Below are positions 53,337-62,967 of a stretch of 64,000 bases of DNA, in pieces (the stretch's first letter is position 1; every line of letters starts with the position of its first letter). The notes beneath the pieces were generated by a model, which made no database searches, was not told the origin of the DNA, and saw only the letters and a program-made list of their open reading frames with translations. The position numbers and the translations under genes are program-made. The DNA lies in NCBI GenBank assembly GCA_038046785.1, contig JBBSVM010000005.1:62001-126000 (forward strand), written 5' to 3'. Source of the DNA: JAHFTW01 sp038046785 (GTDB lineage Archaea; Thermoplasmatota; E2; JACPAO01; JAHFTW01).

Positions 53337-54479
53337 TTACAGCGGCGTCACGCCGCCGACCTCGGCAGAATCCACTTTGCACGAGGCGCCGTGGTGGCCG
53401 GAGTTGACCGAGTTGACGACGCAGCCGCTGGGCAGCTCGACGTCAATGGAGTGGTAGCCGATGCCTTCCGCCATGGCGATGCCGGGGCCGATGGCCATGT
53501 GCTCGAGCGTCCAGGTGCCGGTGGGGTCGCCCGATCCGAAGAAGGCGAGCTTGAGCGTCTGCTCGTGCGGCAGCGTGGTGAGCTGGTACACGGTGTTGTC
53601 GGGAGCGGTGACTTTTTCGTCGTAGTAGCCACCCGCAACCGGGACGTTGGCGCCGTTCTGCAGCAGGTTCGCTGCGGAACCGGCAATCAGCGTAAACGCC
53701 AGGTGGTCGTAGCCCGTCGGAACCTCGACGGTCTCGCTCGGCGCCTGCGGGCCGCCGCCGGGCCCGCCCGTGACGCTGAGCAAGGCGGCGAGGCGGCCGT
53801 GCTGGAACACGAGGTCGTGGGCGTGCGGGACGCGCACGAGGCCTTCGTAGTTGTAGCCGTGGCGGGCCAGCTCGACGATGGCGTAGCCCTGGATGTCGAT
53901 CTTCGTCATCTCGCCGACGTCGGCGTCGTAGGTGATGGTCATGCCCCAGGAGCCGGAGCCGGTGATGGTGGCGGTGCGTCCGGAGATGTCCTCGACCGCC
54001 ATCGTGACGGGAAGCCCCTCGTAGGCGGTCTCCCAGGTGTCGCCGACGGTGAGGGGGAACTTGAGCGGGGCGAAGACGACGTCGTGGACCTCGAAGCTCA
54101 GGTCGCTCTGCGCGACATCGCCGAAGCCGGGAATGTGCAGGACCAGGATGTCGTTGTCGAACTTCTCCATGGGGAAGCCGACGAGGTAGTTCGTGGTGTC
54201 CGTCCCGGCGACGATGCGGGTGGTGCTGTACTCGGTGCCGGTGAAACCGTCGGTCACCGTGTATTCCCAGAACTCGCCGAGGCGCCAAGTCGGGGCCTTG
54301 TCAAGGCTGCGCTCGCCCGGCTTGGGGGGATCGCGCGGCAGGGTGGGGACGTCCACTTTGTCCACGCCGTCGTCGAGCTGCTTTGCGGGAGCGGTCGAAG
54401 GGGCGTCGGCGACGGGCTCGGGGGCGGCGCATCCGGAAAGGAGGGCGACCGCCACCAGAAGATGGACGAATGTGCGCAT
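53337..54479 (-). CDS. Lipoprotein with extracytoplasmic beta-rich domain
   Basis: 380 aa. Signal peptide with lipobox LLSGCA (residues 13-18). The rest is predominantly beta structure with several DxG-type turns, no recognised enzyme motif, and two cysteines near the C-terminus. A leaderless start at 54479 fits CTTTAAG at 24-30 bp upstream; the longer frame from 54527 does not. It is divergent from the hybrid kinase gene. Confidence 0.75.
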   Translation of the reverse strand: MRTFVHLLVAVALLSGCAAPEPVADAPSTAPAKQLDDGVDKVDVPTLPRDPPKPGERSLDKAPTWRLGEFWEYTVTDGFTGTEYSTTRIVAGTDTTNYLVGFPMEKFDNDILVLHIPGFGDVAQSDLSFEVHDVVFAPLKFPLTVGDTWETAYEGLPVTMAVEDISGRTATITGSGSWGMTITYDADVGEMTKIDIQGYAIVELARHGYNYEGLVRVPHAHDLVFQHGRLAALLSVTGGPGGGPQAPSETVEVPTGYDHLAFTLIAGSAANLLQNGANVPVAGGYYDEKVTAPDNTVYQLTTLPHEQTLKLAFFGSGDPTGTWTLEHMAIGPGIAMAEGIGYHSIDVELPSGCVVNSVNSGHHGASCKVDSAEVGGVTPL

Positions 54480-54502
54480 CGCTGGCACCCCCTGTTTTGC
54501 CG

Positions 54503-54509
54503 CTTTAAG
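54503..54509 (-). promoter_or_regulatory. TATA-like box for the lipoprotein at 53337-54479
   Basis: CTTTAAG (palindromic), 24-30 bp upstream of the ATG at 54479. Confidence 0.5.
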
Positions 54510-54570
54510 CGTTGTGAGCGCGGGCACCGAAATCGGCCATCCCTCGTGTATAGACTTGGCGGGAGGCGGT

Positions 54571-54578
54571 CAAATAGG
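54571..54578 (+). promoter_or_regulatory. TATA-like box for the hybrid kinase
   Basis: CAAATAGG, 24-31 bp upstream of the ATG at 54602, in a GC-rich surrounding; suits a leaderless transcript. Confidence 0.4.
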
Positions 54579-54601
54579 TCGAGACTCGCAGAAGGGGGTC
54601 G

Positions 54602-57600
54602 ATGACGAATCTGCCTTCGGATGCTGGTTCGAACAACGACCCGCTGGCCGCCCTGCGCCGCATCCCCGTGGCGGCGGCGGTCGGCGTTCTCGCCCTTCTC
54701 TATTTCGTCGTGGCCCGAACCTTCCTCGCCCTGGGCACCATCAATCCGAGCGCTTCCCCCATCTGGCCCGCCACCGGCATCGCCTTGGCGGCCCTTCTGC
54801 TGTTTGGGCGACGCCTCTGGCCGGGCGTGTTCCTTGGGGCCTTCATCGCCAACCTGGCCAATGGCTCCCCGCCACACATTAGCCTCCTCATCGCCGCCGG
54901 CAACACGCTGGAGGCGGTCGGCGGCGCCTGGCTCATCCTGCGGTTTGCGGGGGGCCTGAACGCCTTCCGCACCGTGCGCGGCTCGGCGCTCTTCTGCCTC
55001 CTCGTCGTCTTCGTCGCGACGCCCATCAGCGCCACCGTCGGCGTTGCCGCTCTGCTGGCGGGCGGCCTGCCCGCCGCGGTGGCTCCGCAAGTCTGGCTCA
55101 ACTGGTGGCTTGGCGACGCCGTCGGTGGCCTCATCATCGCTCCCGTGTTCCTGCTTGCAACCGGCATCGGCGCCCACCCGGGGATTCGCCGGAGCATGTT
55201 GGAGCGCGTCTCTGCCACCCTTTTGCTGCTCCTGGCGGCGATTGGGTCCTACTTCCAATCCCCCGCCGGCGTCCACCGCGACGTGAGCCATTTGGGGCCG
55301 CAGCTGGCCTTGGTGGCGCAGTACGCCCTCGTGCCCGCCCTCATCTGGTCCGCGGTGCGCTTTGGACCACGTGGAGCCAGCCTGACCCTGTTGGCCCTCT
55401 CGGTCGTCAGCGTCGCTACAGCGATGGCGGGCAATGGCTCTCTCTCCGTCTACTCCGTGCAGGACCGCCTCGTCATCCTCGACATCTCGTTGGCAGCCTT
55501 CGCGTTCATCCTGTTCCTGCTGGGCGGTCTGGTGTGGGAACGCTGGGATGCCTCGGCCCGCCTGGAGGGGCGCGTCCAGGAGCGCACCGCGGAGTTGGCC
55601 GACTCGGAAGCGCGCTTCCGCTTGCTCTCGGACTCCGCGTTCGAAACCATCCTCGTCCACCGCGAGGGGCGCATCCTGGAGGCCAACGCCGCCGCCAGCC
55701 GCATGCTCCAGGTTCCGGCCCCGCTCTTGGTCGGGAAGTCCATCTTGGAGTTCGTGGCGCCCTCGCACCGCGAGCGGGTCCTGGCGGCCGTCCGCTCTCA
55801 AAGCACCGACACCTATGAGGCGGAGGCGGTGCGCGCAGACGGTTCGACCATCCCGGTTGAGGCGTCCGGCCACGCCATTCCCTATCGGGGGGGCACCGCC
55901 CGCGTCGTCGCCATCCGCGACCTCACCGCCCGGCGCAGCGCCGAAACTGCCCTGCGCGAATCGGCCACTCGCCTGGAGCAGGCGCAGGCCATCGCGCACG
56001 TCGGTTCCTGGGACTGGGACATCAAGGGCAACCGCGTCGCCTGGAGCCCGGAGCTGCATCGCATCTTCGGCGTTGAGCCCGGCGCTCGGCCGGTGGACTA
56101 CGCAGCCTACCTGGGCATCCTCCATCCGGAGGAGCGCGCCATGGTGGACCAGACGATCCAGAAGGCGTTCCAGGACCACCAGCCCTTCGCATTCGACCAC
56201 CGTGTCGTGCGCCCGGACGGCTCGCTGCGCTGGGTGCATGGCGAAGGCCGCGTCGAGGTCGTTGCCGGCGCCCCGGTCCGCATGAGCGGCACCGCCCAGG
56301 ACATCACCGAGCGCTCTGAAATTCGCCATGTGCTCGAGCAGACCGTGCGCCGCTTCGACGACGCCGAGGCTGCCACTGGGCGCGGCACCTGGGAGTGGGA
56401 CATCATTCAGGACAGGGCGGTCTGGTCGGCCGGCATGTACCGCCTCTTCGGCGTCGACTCCGCCACGTTCCAGAACAGCAACGCGAACTTCCTCGCCATG
56501 GTGGACCCTGCGGACCGGCCGCGCCTGGGCCAGGCAATGGCGGCCGCGCTGGCGTCGCCCGGACCTTTCCTGCAGGAATACCGCTTCCACCGGCCCGACG
56601 GGACCCTCATCCACATCCGCGGCGAGGGCAACTGCATCGTGGACAAAGATGGCAAGGTGCGCCGCATGTTCGGCAGCATCCAGGACGTCACCGCACAGAA
56701 GCAGATCGAGGCGGCTTTGCGTGCGGCGAAGGAGGTGGCCGAGCAGGCTGCCCAGGCAAAGTCCGACTTCCTTGCCAACATGAGCCACGAGATTCGCACC
56801 CCGCTCAACGCCGTGCTTGGCATGTCGCAGCTGCTGCTCGATGCCGGGCTCGAACCGCGCTCCCAGGACATGGTCCAGGTCATCCGCACCAGCGGCGAGC
56901 ACCTTCTCACGGTGCTCAACGACATCCTCGACCTCTCGAAACTGGAGGCGGGCGAACTGGAGTTGGCGCAGGAGCCGCTCGACCCGCTGCGCATCGCCCG
57001 CGAAAGTCTGCGCATCATCGGCCCACGCGCGGCCGAGCGCGGCCTCAACGTCACTCTGGAGCCGACTGGCAATCCGGGACCCTTTGTGGGCGACGCCAGT
57101 CGCTTGCGCCAAGTCCTGCTCAATTTGCTCTCCAACGCGGTGAAGTTCACCGATGCGGGCGGCATTGTTTTGCAGGTTGAGGGCCGGCGCCGGGCCGACG
57201 GCCAAGTCGAGACCCGCTTCGCGGTGGAGGACAGCGGCATCGGCATCCCGGCCGACCGCCTCGGGCAGCTCTTCCACCCGTTCCGGCAACTCGACGCCTC
57301 CAGCACGCGCGCCCACGGCGGCACAGGGTTGGGCCTTGCCATCAGCCAGCGCTTGGTTCTCCAGATGGGGGGAACCATCGCCGTGGAGTCCCATGTTGGT
57401 CGGGGCTCCACGTTTGCCTTCACCCTGCTCGCGCCGCACGGTGTGCCTCGCATGGCCGTTTCGCCCAGCGCACACCCGGTCGCCCCGCAGTCGCCGCGCA
57501 TCCTGCTCGCGGAGGATAACCCCGTCAACCGCAAGGTTGCGCTTGCCATGATGGAGCGGCTTGGCTACCATGCCGATGTCGCTTCCAACGGGCAAGAGGC

Positions 57601-57856
57601 GGTGGAGGCAGTGAAGAGGCAGACCTACGATGTCGTCCTCATGGATGTCCAGATGCCGGTCCTCGACGGTTTGGAGGCAACCCGGCGCATCCATGCGGAG
57701 AAGGGGGCGAAGAGCCCGTTCATCGTGGCGCTCACGGCGGGGGCGCTGCCGGGCGACCGGGAGAAGTGCATGGCGGCCGGCATGGATTACTTCCTGGCCA
57801 AGCCCATCCGCCTCGAAGCGCTCGCCGAGGTGCTGTCGGGGCGGGGCGCCGCCTGA
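54602..57856 (+). CDS. MASE1-PAS hybrid sensor histidine kinase
   Basis: 1084 aa. Order: MASE1 membrane sensor (residues 25-310, with WPATGIALAALLLFG and NWWLGDAVGGLIIAP), three PAS domains (about 335-450, 460-580 and 590-705), HisKA with phospho-acceptor H729 (NMSHEIRTPLN), HATPase with N, G1 and G2 boxes, and a C-terminal receiver with phospho-acceptor D1015. Typical of bacterial hybrid kinases; the dedicated output partner is not in the window. Membrane-bound sensing of redox or small molecules through PAS is likely. Confidence 0.92.
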   Translation: MTNLPSDAGSNNDPLAALRRIPVAAAVGVLALLYFVVARTFLALGTINPSASPIWPATGIALAALLLFGRRLWPGVFLGAFIANLANGSPPHISLLIAAGNTLEAVGGAWLILRFAGGLNAFRTVRGSALFCLLVVFVATPISATVGVAALLAGGLPAAVAPQVWLNWWLGDAVGGLIIAPVFLLATGIGAHPGIRRSMLERVSATLLLLLAAIGSYFQSPAGVHRDVSHLGPQLALVAQYALVPALIWSAVRFGPRGASLTLLALSVVSVATAMAGNGSLSVYSVQDRLVILDISLAAFAFILFLLGGLVWERWDASARLEGRVQERTAELADSEARFRLLSDSAFETILVHREGRILEANAAASRMLQVPAPLLVGKSILEFVAPSHRERVLAAVRSQSTDTYEAEAVRADGSTIPVEASGHAIPYRGGTARVVAIRDLTARRSAETALRESATRLEQAQAIAHVGSWDWDIKGNRVAWSPELHRIFGVEPGARPVDYAAYLGILHPEERAMVDQTIQKAFQDHQPFAFDHRVVRPDGSLRWVHGEGRVEVVAGAPVRMSGTAQDITERSEIRHVLEQTVRRFDDAEAATGRGTWEWDIIQDRAVWSAGMYRLFGVDSATFQNSNANFLAMVDPADRPRLGQAMAAALASPGPFLQEYRFHRPDGTLIHIRGEGNCIVDKDGKVRRMFGSIQDVTAQKQIEAALRAAKEVAEQAAQAKSDFLANMSHEIRTPLNAVLGMSQLLLDAGLEPRSQDMVQVIRTSGEHLLTVLNDILDLSKLEAGELELAQEPLDPLRIARESLRIIGPRAAERGLNVTLEPTGNPGPFVGDASRLRQVLLNLLSNAVKFTDAGGIVLQVEGRRRADGQVETRFAVEDSGIGIPADRLGQLFHPFRQLDASSTRAHGGTGLGLAISQRLVLQMGGTIAVESHVGRGSTFAFTLLAPHGVPRMAVSPSAHPVAPQSPRILLAEDNPVNRKVALAMMERLGYHADVASNGQEAVEAVKRQTYDVVLMDVQMPVLDGLEATRRIHAEKGAKSPFIVALTAGALPGDREKCMAAGMDYFLAKPIRLEALAEVLSGRGAA

Positions 57857-57881
57857 ACGGCCACGGCGGACGCGTCGCGGC

Positions 57882-59360
57882 TTAGCGCCAGAGCGTGATG
57901 GCCAAGGCGAGGCCGGAGAGGGCCATCGCACCGAACGCGGCGGCTGCGACCTTGGTGCGCGCCGGGGGCGATTCGTCGCCAGCGAGGATGCGGCGGTGCG
58001 GGCGCACGACAAGCAGCGGCGGAAGGGCAGCGAGGACGCTCCAGGTTGGGATGAATCCGAGTGCCGCCGCGGCGATGATGGCGGCGCTGGTGGTTCCAGC
58101 GAGCAGAAGGCCGACGACTGCGCCACGGCGTGGGCCGAGCAGTGCCACGGGGGAGCCCTTCCCCGCGGCGAGGTCTGCCTGCCAGTGCAGGAAGTGGTGG
58201 TGATAGAGAACGAGGGTGCTGGTGAGCCCGAAGAGCGTCCCCACCGCAAGCACCTCGCGCGTCACGACACCGCCGTGCGCCAGCACCGCGCCCGCCACGG
58301 GAAGGACGCCGAAGGCGAAGAAAATCGAGAGTTCTCCAAGTCCGCGGCCTTTGTAGGCGAGCGGGAAAGGCGGCCCGACGTAGATGTAGGAGATGATGGC
58401 CCCCGCCAGAGCGTAGGCAAGAACGAGTGGCGTCGAGCGGAGGGCCAATGCGACGCCGCACAGCAGCGCGACGACGGCAAGGGCGGCCGTGACGGTCCAG
58501 CCCTTGCGCAGGCTCCAGCGGCCCTCGGTGAAGGCGCCAGATCCCGTCTCGATGGCGCCGGGGATGGTGCGCGCCGATTGATCGGCACCGCCCTTGAAGT
58601 CGTACAGGTCGTTGAGGAGGTTGGCGCCAAGAAGCGCGGCGGCGGAGCCAGCAAGCGTGAGGGTGAGTGCGATTCCGTCGAACACTCCCTGCGATGCGGC
58701 GACGGCGGCGGCGCCGACGACGGGGAAAAGAATGATGGGGAGGGTGATGGCGCGCGTCGTCTTGAGCAGGTCCGCGACCGGGTTCGCCGCCTTTTTGGCG
58801 ACGTTTGCTTGATGCTCCTGGCTGAAGCGGTCCTGGAAGCGCTCCAGCCCTTCGATGTCGTGGCGGTGCTGCTCAAGGTGGACGCCGGCGAGCGCCGCAA
58901 GCCGCGACTTGATGCGGCCGCCCATGAGGTTCACGGCGAAGTCGTTGGCGCCCGGCCAGACGCGGTTGATCTGGGTCACTTCGATGCCGCCGGGCACCTC
59001 TTTGAACAGGGTCGTCACGGTCTGCCCGGCAATGGGGCCTTCCTTCACTTCGACGTCAATGCGGTGCGGGCGAGACGCGACCTCGACGGCGCGGCCCCAG
59101 TTGCGCGTGCCGTAGGCCTCGAAGACGAACTCGTATTCCAGCGAGTCGGGCGTCTCGCGGTGGATGTGGTACTGCTTGACGTGGTCTTTGTGAAGTTCAA
59201 GTCGGAGGCGCGGTTCGGAGCCCCAGAAGTGCTGGAAAATCTCCGCAAGAGTGCCCTGAATGACTTTGCTGACGCGGGTCTCGATGCGCGGTTGGGCCGC
59301 TTGCCTTGTGAGGAGCGGGTGGGAAGGCGTGTCGTCGGTCCAGGTGGCGGTCTCGGTCAT
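57882..59360 (-). CDS. START-like domain fused to UbiA/MenA-like prenyltransferase
   Basis: 492 aa. Residues 1-170 resemble a START/SRPBCC lipid-binding domain (RVSKVIQGTLAEIFQHFWG ... VWPGANDFAVNLMGGRI). Residues 200-490 are a UbiA prenyltransferase with eight to nine helices: NLLNDLYDFKGGADQ supplies the first Asp-rich motif, and YVGPPFPLAYKGRGLGE is MenA-like. It should attach a polyprenyl chain to an aromatic or other acceptor. The N-terminal domain may deliver the lipid substrate. ATG at 59360 overlaps the MMPL stop by 4 bp. Confidence 0.85.
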   Translation of the reverse strand: MTETATWTDDTPSHPLLTRQAAQPRIETRVSKVIQGTLAEIFQHFWGSEPRLRLELHKDHVKQYHIHRETPDSLEYEFVFEAYGTRNWGRAVEVASRPHRIDVEVKEGPIAGQTVTTLFKEVPGGIEVTQINRVWPGANDFAVNLMGGRIKSRLAALAGVHLEQHRHDIEGLERFQDRFSQEHQANVAKKAANPVADLLKTTRAITLPIILFPVVGAAAVAASQGVFDGIALTLTLAGSAAALLGANLLNDLYDFKGGADQSARTIPGAIETGSGAFTEGRWSLRKGWTVTAALAVVALLCGVALALRSTPLVLAYALAGAIISYIYVGPPFPLAYKGRGLGELSIFFAFGVLPVAGAVLAHGGVVTREVLAVGTLFGLTSTLVLYHHHFLHWQADLAAGKGSPVALLGPRRGAVVGLLLAGTTSAAIIAAAALGFIPTWSVLAALPPLLVVRPHRRILAGDESPPARTKVAAAAFGAMALSGLALAITLWR

Positions 59361-62002
59361 GATGCGGCTCCAGGGGCGGGTGGGGGAAGTTCGCTGCGGC
59401 GGGCGAGGGCGGGGACAAGGACGAGCGTGGCCACTCCAGCGCAGAGCAGGACGTAGACGGTGGCGAGGGTCGCCTGTGCCAGCAATTCGTACTTCAGGAA
59501 AGTGAAGACGAGGAACGCTGCGATGTCGGTGATGGCGGCGAAGAACACGGCGCGCCCCACGGTCCCCCACGCCCGGGGGCCTTCGCTTGCGAGGCCGTAG
59601 CGCAGATGGAGGGCGTAGTCAGAACCGATGGCCTCGAGGATGACCACGGGCACCACAAGGGCGATGGAGAGCGGGATGGCGGAGAGCTGCAGCAGCCCGA
59701 GCCACCACGCCCCCGCCGCGACGACGACGAGGGTGACGGTGAGCGCGTCGCGCACGCTGCGGCGCAGCAGCAGGATTTGCAGCGCGGTGAAGGCGAGCCC
59801 GACCAGCCCGGCGATCTGGAGGTAGGGCAATTCTTTGGCGGTGAAGAGGTAAGCGACTGCGGTGGCGCCGGAGGCGTGGATGGCGAGGTCAGCCGCGGGA
59901 TGGTCCGCCTGCGTCTCCCGAATGATGCGGTTCAACTCGTTCCAGCGCGACTCGAGCTGCGAGAAGTCGCTGGGCTGGTCCAGTTCGACGAGCAGGACGC
60001 TGATGCGGTAGTCGGGGTCGATGAAGAACGAAATGTAGTTGGCAAGCGGTGTTGCGAACATCTCATCGAGGACGAAGCGAATGCCCGCCTGCGTCGTCGG
60101 GAAGGTCGAGCCGGGGTTGGAGGACTCCTGCGCGATGACGGCGGGGGCGCCGGCGGTTCCTTGCCGCACCTGAATCCAGGCGTTCATGGCGAAATGGATG
60201 CTGACTGCGGAGTCGGAGGTGACGAACGGCAGCTCCCGCACACGACCTTCCAGGTCCTTGAGCAGCGCCATCGAAGCAGGCGAAGTGAGGTCGCCCTCGA
60301 CGACGAGGACGTTCGTGACCAAATCTTCACGGCTGCGGAAGTAGAGGTCGTTGCTGCGGTCGAAATCCTGCCGCTGCGGGTCATCTTCGGGGTAGTAGGC
60401 AGCAGGCGTGCCGACGACGAGCGTCTTGAGCTGCGGTGCGAGGAACAGTCCGCCCGCAGCAAGCAGGACGACGAGGCCGATGGCGGCGGTGCGGTGGCTG
60501 CCCCAGAATGCCGCGTTGCGCTCCAGGAACCGGTCGAGCGGGCCGAGGCGAGGCGGCGGTGCGCGTGTCCAGGAGAGTGCCGCGGGAAGGGCGGTGAGGC
60601 TCACCAGCAAGAGCAGGCTCAAGCCGATGGTGATGGAGAGGCCAAGCTGTTGCAGCAGCCGGTTTGGGGCGAGCAGAAGGAAGAGCATCCCCGCAAGCGT
60701 CGTGATGGTGACGACGACGAGCGGCACGCCGGCGCCGTGGCCCGCAGCGGCGGCCGCATCGAGGGGCGACTTGCCTCGGCCACGCGCCTCGTGGAAGCTC
60801 GCCGCCATGTGGATGCCGAAATCGATGCCGGTGCCGATGAGGACCGGGAACACCAACAAGCTCACCGAGTGGATGGGGATGCCAAGCAGCCCGAACGCTC
60901 CCAGCACGCCGAGGCCGGAGACGCCAAGCGGGATGACCATCGCGAGCACCGTGCCGGGGCGGCGGAACTGCAGGAAGAGGAACGCGCCGACGAGCAGCAC
61001 GGCGACGGGGGTGAGGATGCGCAGGTCGTCGAGCGTGACGGCGGTGAGGTGGCTTGCCGCTGCGGTGGGCGCGCGCGGATCCACGAGGATGGCGTCGGCG
61101 CGGAAAACGTTCCACGTCAGCGTGCAGCCCTGCCCGGCATCGCAACGCTCGACTTCGGTGCGATACGCTGCGACGGCGCGGTCGAGGTCGTGCCCAATCG
61201 TGATGATGGACGCCTCGCCGGGCTCGAACAGGAATGCAAGGCGCGTGGAGGACCAGTCCGGGCTCGCAATGCTGCGCACGCTCGCCGGGCTGGAGAGGAA
61301 GTAGGTGGTCCACGCCGCACTGTATTGTTGGGCGCCCTGCCTGTCGGTGCCCGGCATGGTGAAGGCGGCAGCGTCGGGGGCGCGCACGGGCGGGGCGTCG
61401 TAGGCGGTGCTCGGGCCCGGAATGCCGGTGTTGGTGTAGTTCACCAGGCGGACCTGGCTCTCCAACGTGATGGCCCACGCCAGCTCCGGCACCCGCTCTT
61501 GCAGGAACAACACCAGTTCGGTCTGGCCCCGCATGTACACCTCGTCGGTGATGTTGGAGGGGCCCGGCAACGGGTCGGGGAAGGCAGGAACTGCGCCTCC
61601 GGAGACTTGGTGAGTGAGCTGGTCGAGCAGGGCGAAGGCATCGTTGACAGCACTTGGGGAATTGGAGCCCGGTGCCGCGCCAAGTGGGACGCGGTTGGGA
61701 AGCTGTGCGTTTGCCGCCTCCCATTTCGACGGGTCCACCGTGACGAAGACGGGGGAAGCGTAGGCGGCGCCAGGGAAGGAGCGGGTCAGGTTCTGTGCCG
61801 CGAAGGTGTGCGGGTCGCCCGTCGGCAGCGCGTCTTCCAAACGCTCCTCGAACGTGAGGCGGGGGATGCCGAACGCCAGGGTGCCCATCAGCAGGGCAGT
61901 GACAAGAAGGACCGGGACGCGGTGGCGGGCGCTCGCGCGGGCGAGGGAGGAGAGGCTTCGGTCGAGGAAGCCGACGGAGCGAGCCGCCTTCGCTTTGCTC
62001 AT
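59357..62002 (-). CDS. RND/MMPL-family lipid exporter-like membrane protein
   Basis: 881 aa. Twelve helices in two repeats, each with a large extracytoplasmic loop after the first helix. GIDFGIHMAASFHEARGRG in the first half and GSDYALHLRYGLAS in the second are the RND-type transmembrane aspartate signatures of the MMPL/HpnN group, which exports lipids or hopanoids. Linked by 4-bp overlaps to prenyl-transfer genes, so a lipid or prenylated product is the likely cargo. Confidence 0.85.
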   Translation of the reverse strand: MSKAKAARSVGFLDRSLSSLARASARHRVPVLLVTALLMGTLAFGIPRLTFEERLEDALPTGDPHTFAAQNLTRSFPGAAYASPVFVTVDPSKWEAANAQLPNRVPLGAAPGSNSPSAVNDAFALLDQLTHQVSGGAVPAFPDPLPGPSNITDEVYMRGQTELVLFLQERVPELAWAITLESQVRLVNYTNTGIPGPSTAYDAPPVRAPDAAAFTMPGTDRQGAQQYSAAWTTYFLSSPASVRSIASPDWSSTRLAFLFEPGEASIITIGHDLDRAVAAYRTEVERCDAGQGCTLTWNVFRADAILVDPRAPTAAASHLTAVTLDDLRILTPVAVLLVGAFLFLQFRRPGTVLAMVIPLGVSGLGVLGAFGLLGIPIHSVSLLVFPVLIGTGIDFGIHMAASFHEARGRGKSPLDAAAAAGHGAGVPLVVVTITTLAGMLFLLLAPNRLLQQLGLSITIGLSLLLLVSLTALPAALSWTRAPPPRLGPLDRFLERNAAFWGSHRTAAIGLVVLLAAGGLFLAPQLKTLVVGTPAAYYPEDDPQRQDFDRSNDLYFRSREDLVTNVLVVEGDLTSPASMALLKDLEGRVRELPFVTSDSAVSIHFAMNAWIQVRQGTAGAPAVIAQESSNPGSTFPTTQAGIRFVLDEMFATPLANYISFFIDPDYRISVLLVELDQPSDFSQLESRWNELNRIIRETQADHPAADLAIHASGATAVAYLFTAKELPYLQIAGLVGLAFTALQILLLRRSVRDALTVTLVVVAAGAWWLGLLQLSAIPLSIALVVPVVILEAIGSDYALHLRYGLASEGPRAWGTVGRAVFFAAITDIAAFLVFTFLKYELLAQATLATVYVLLCAGVATLVLVPALARRSELPPPAPGAAS

Positions 62003-62967
62003 GCGGCTCGCTCCATCAGAAGTTCAGCAAGCCGCTCCAGGCTGCTGCGCGCCTGCGAGGGTGGAAGGAGTTGCAGGTCGAGGAGAGCCGCCTGCGTGTA
62101 GCCCGATGCTTCGAGTTGGCTTGCGGCGACGGCGCCCGACTCGAACAGCTGCGCCCGCACGGCGGGGAATCCCTCGACGTTGCGCTGGGCCGGAAGGGTC
62201 CCGCCGCGCTCCAGGAAATGCAGGTACGGGCTCGTCATTGTGCGCGCCTGGTAGTCGGTTCCGGCCGGCTTTCCCGTCCATGCGGGGTCGCCCGCGACAT
62301 CGAGGAGGTCGTCGAGCACTTGGAATGCATGGCCGATGGCAAGGCCGTAGCGGTGCAGCGCTTCGACGGTAGCGGGTGGGGCGCGTGCCATCGTCGCGCC
62401 GATGGAGCAGGCTGCGGCGAGAAGTGCTGCGGTCTTGTCGCGGATGACGGCGATGTAGGCGTCCCTGTCGGGGCGGCCCGAAGCGAGAAGCTCCTGCTCG
62501 CGCAGCTGCCCTTCACAGAGCCGTCGGCAGGCGTCGGCGGTGATCGCCATTGCTTCTTTGGGCAGGGTCGCGGCGAGGGCGAACGCCTGCGTGAAGAGGT
62601 AGTCACCGACCAGGATGGCGCCGTCGCGGCCGTGCGCGGCGACGATGGATGGCTGGCCGCGCCGCTCCTTGGCGTCGTCCATGATGTCGTCGTGAACGAG
62701 GCTCGCGGTGTGCACCAGTTCGAGCGCCACGGCGGAGGCGATGGCGTCCGCCTGCGCTTGGGTGCCAAGCGTCGCGCCGCCGCACGCTTCGAACGCGGTG
62801 AGCAGGAGGAGCGGGCGCACACGCTTCCCGCCGGCGGCAAGCGAAGCGGAGGTCCAGGAGGCCAAGCGCGCGTCGCGGCTCTGCGCTTGCGCAAGGAGTC
62901 CAGCCTCCACCTCCTCGAGGCGGGCCACGAGCGGTGCGGGGAATGCGGAGAGAATGGGGTGACTCAT
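61999..62967 (-). CDS. Trans-polyprenyl diphosphate synthase (GGPP synthase-like)
   Basis: 322 aa. First Asp-rich motif DDIMD within HTASLVHDDIMDDAKERRG; GGKRVRPLLLL, CEGQLREQELL, and the second Asp-rich DDLLDV. Condenses isopentenyl diphosphate into a polyprenyl chain. The chain length cannot be read directly, as the residues just before the first motif are Ser-Leu-Val. Overlaps the genes on both sides by 4 bp. Confidence 0.93.
   Translation of the reverse strand: MSHPILSAFPAPLVARLEEVEAGLLAQAQSRDARLASWTSASLAAGGKRVRPLLLLTAFEACGGATLGTQAQADAIASAVALELVHTASLVHDDIMDDAKERRGQPSIVAAHGRDGAILVGDYLFTQAFALAATLPKEAMAITADACRRLCEGQLREQELLASGRPDRDAYIAVIRDKTAALLAAACSIGATMARAPPATVEALHRYGLAIGHAFQVLDDLLDVAGDPAWTGKPAGTDYQARTMTSPYLHFLERGGTLPAQRNVEGFPAVRAQLFESGAVAASQLEASGYTQAALLDLQLLPPSQARSSLERLAELLMERAA

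Noticed and set aside
54254..58249. 1331-aa minus-strand ORF over the hybrid kinase
   Set aside because: Covers the antisense of a clear MASE1-PAS kinase and runs into other genes; no recognisable domain.
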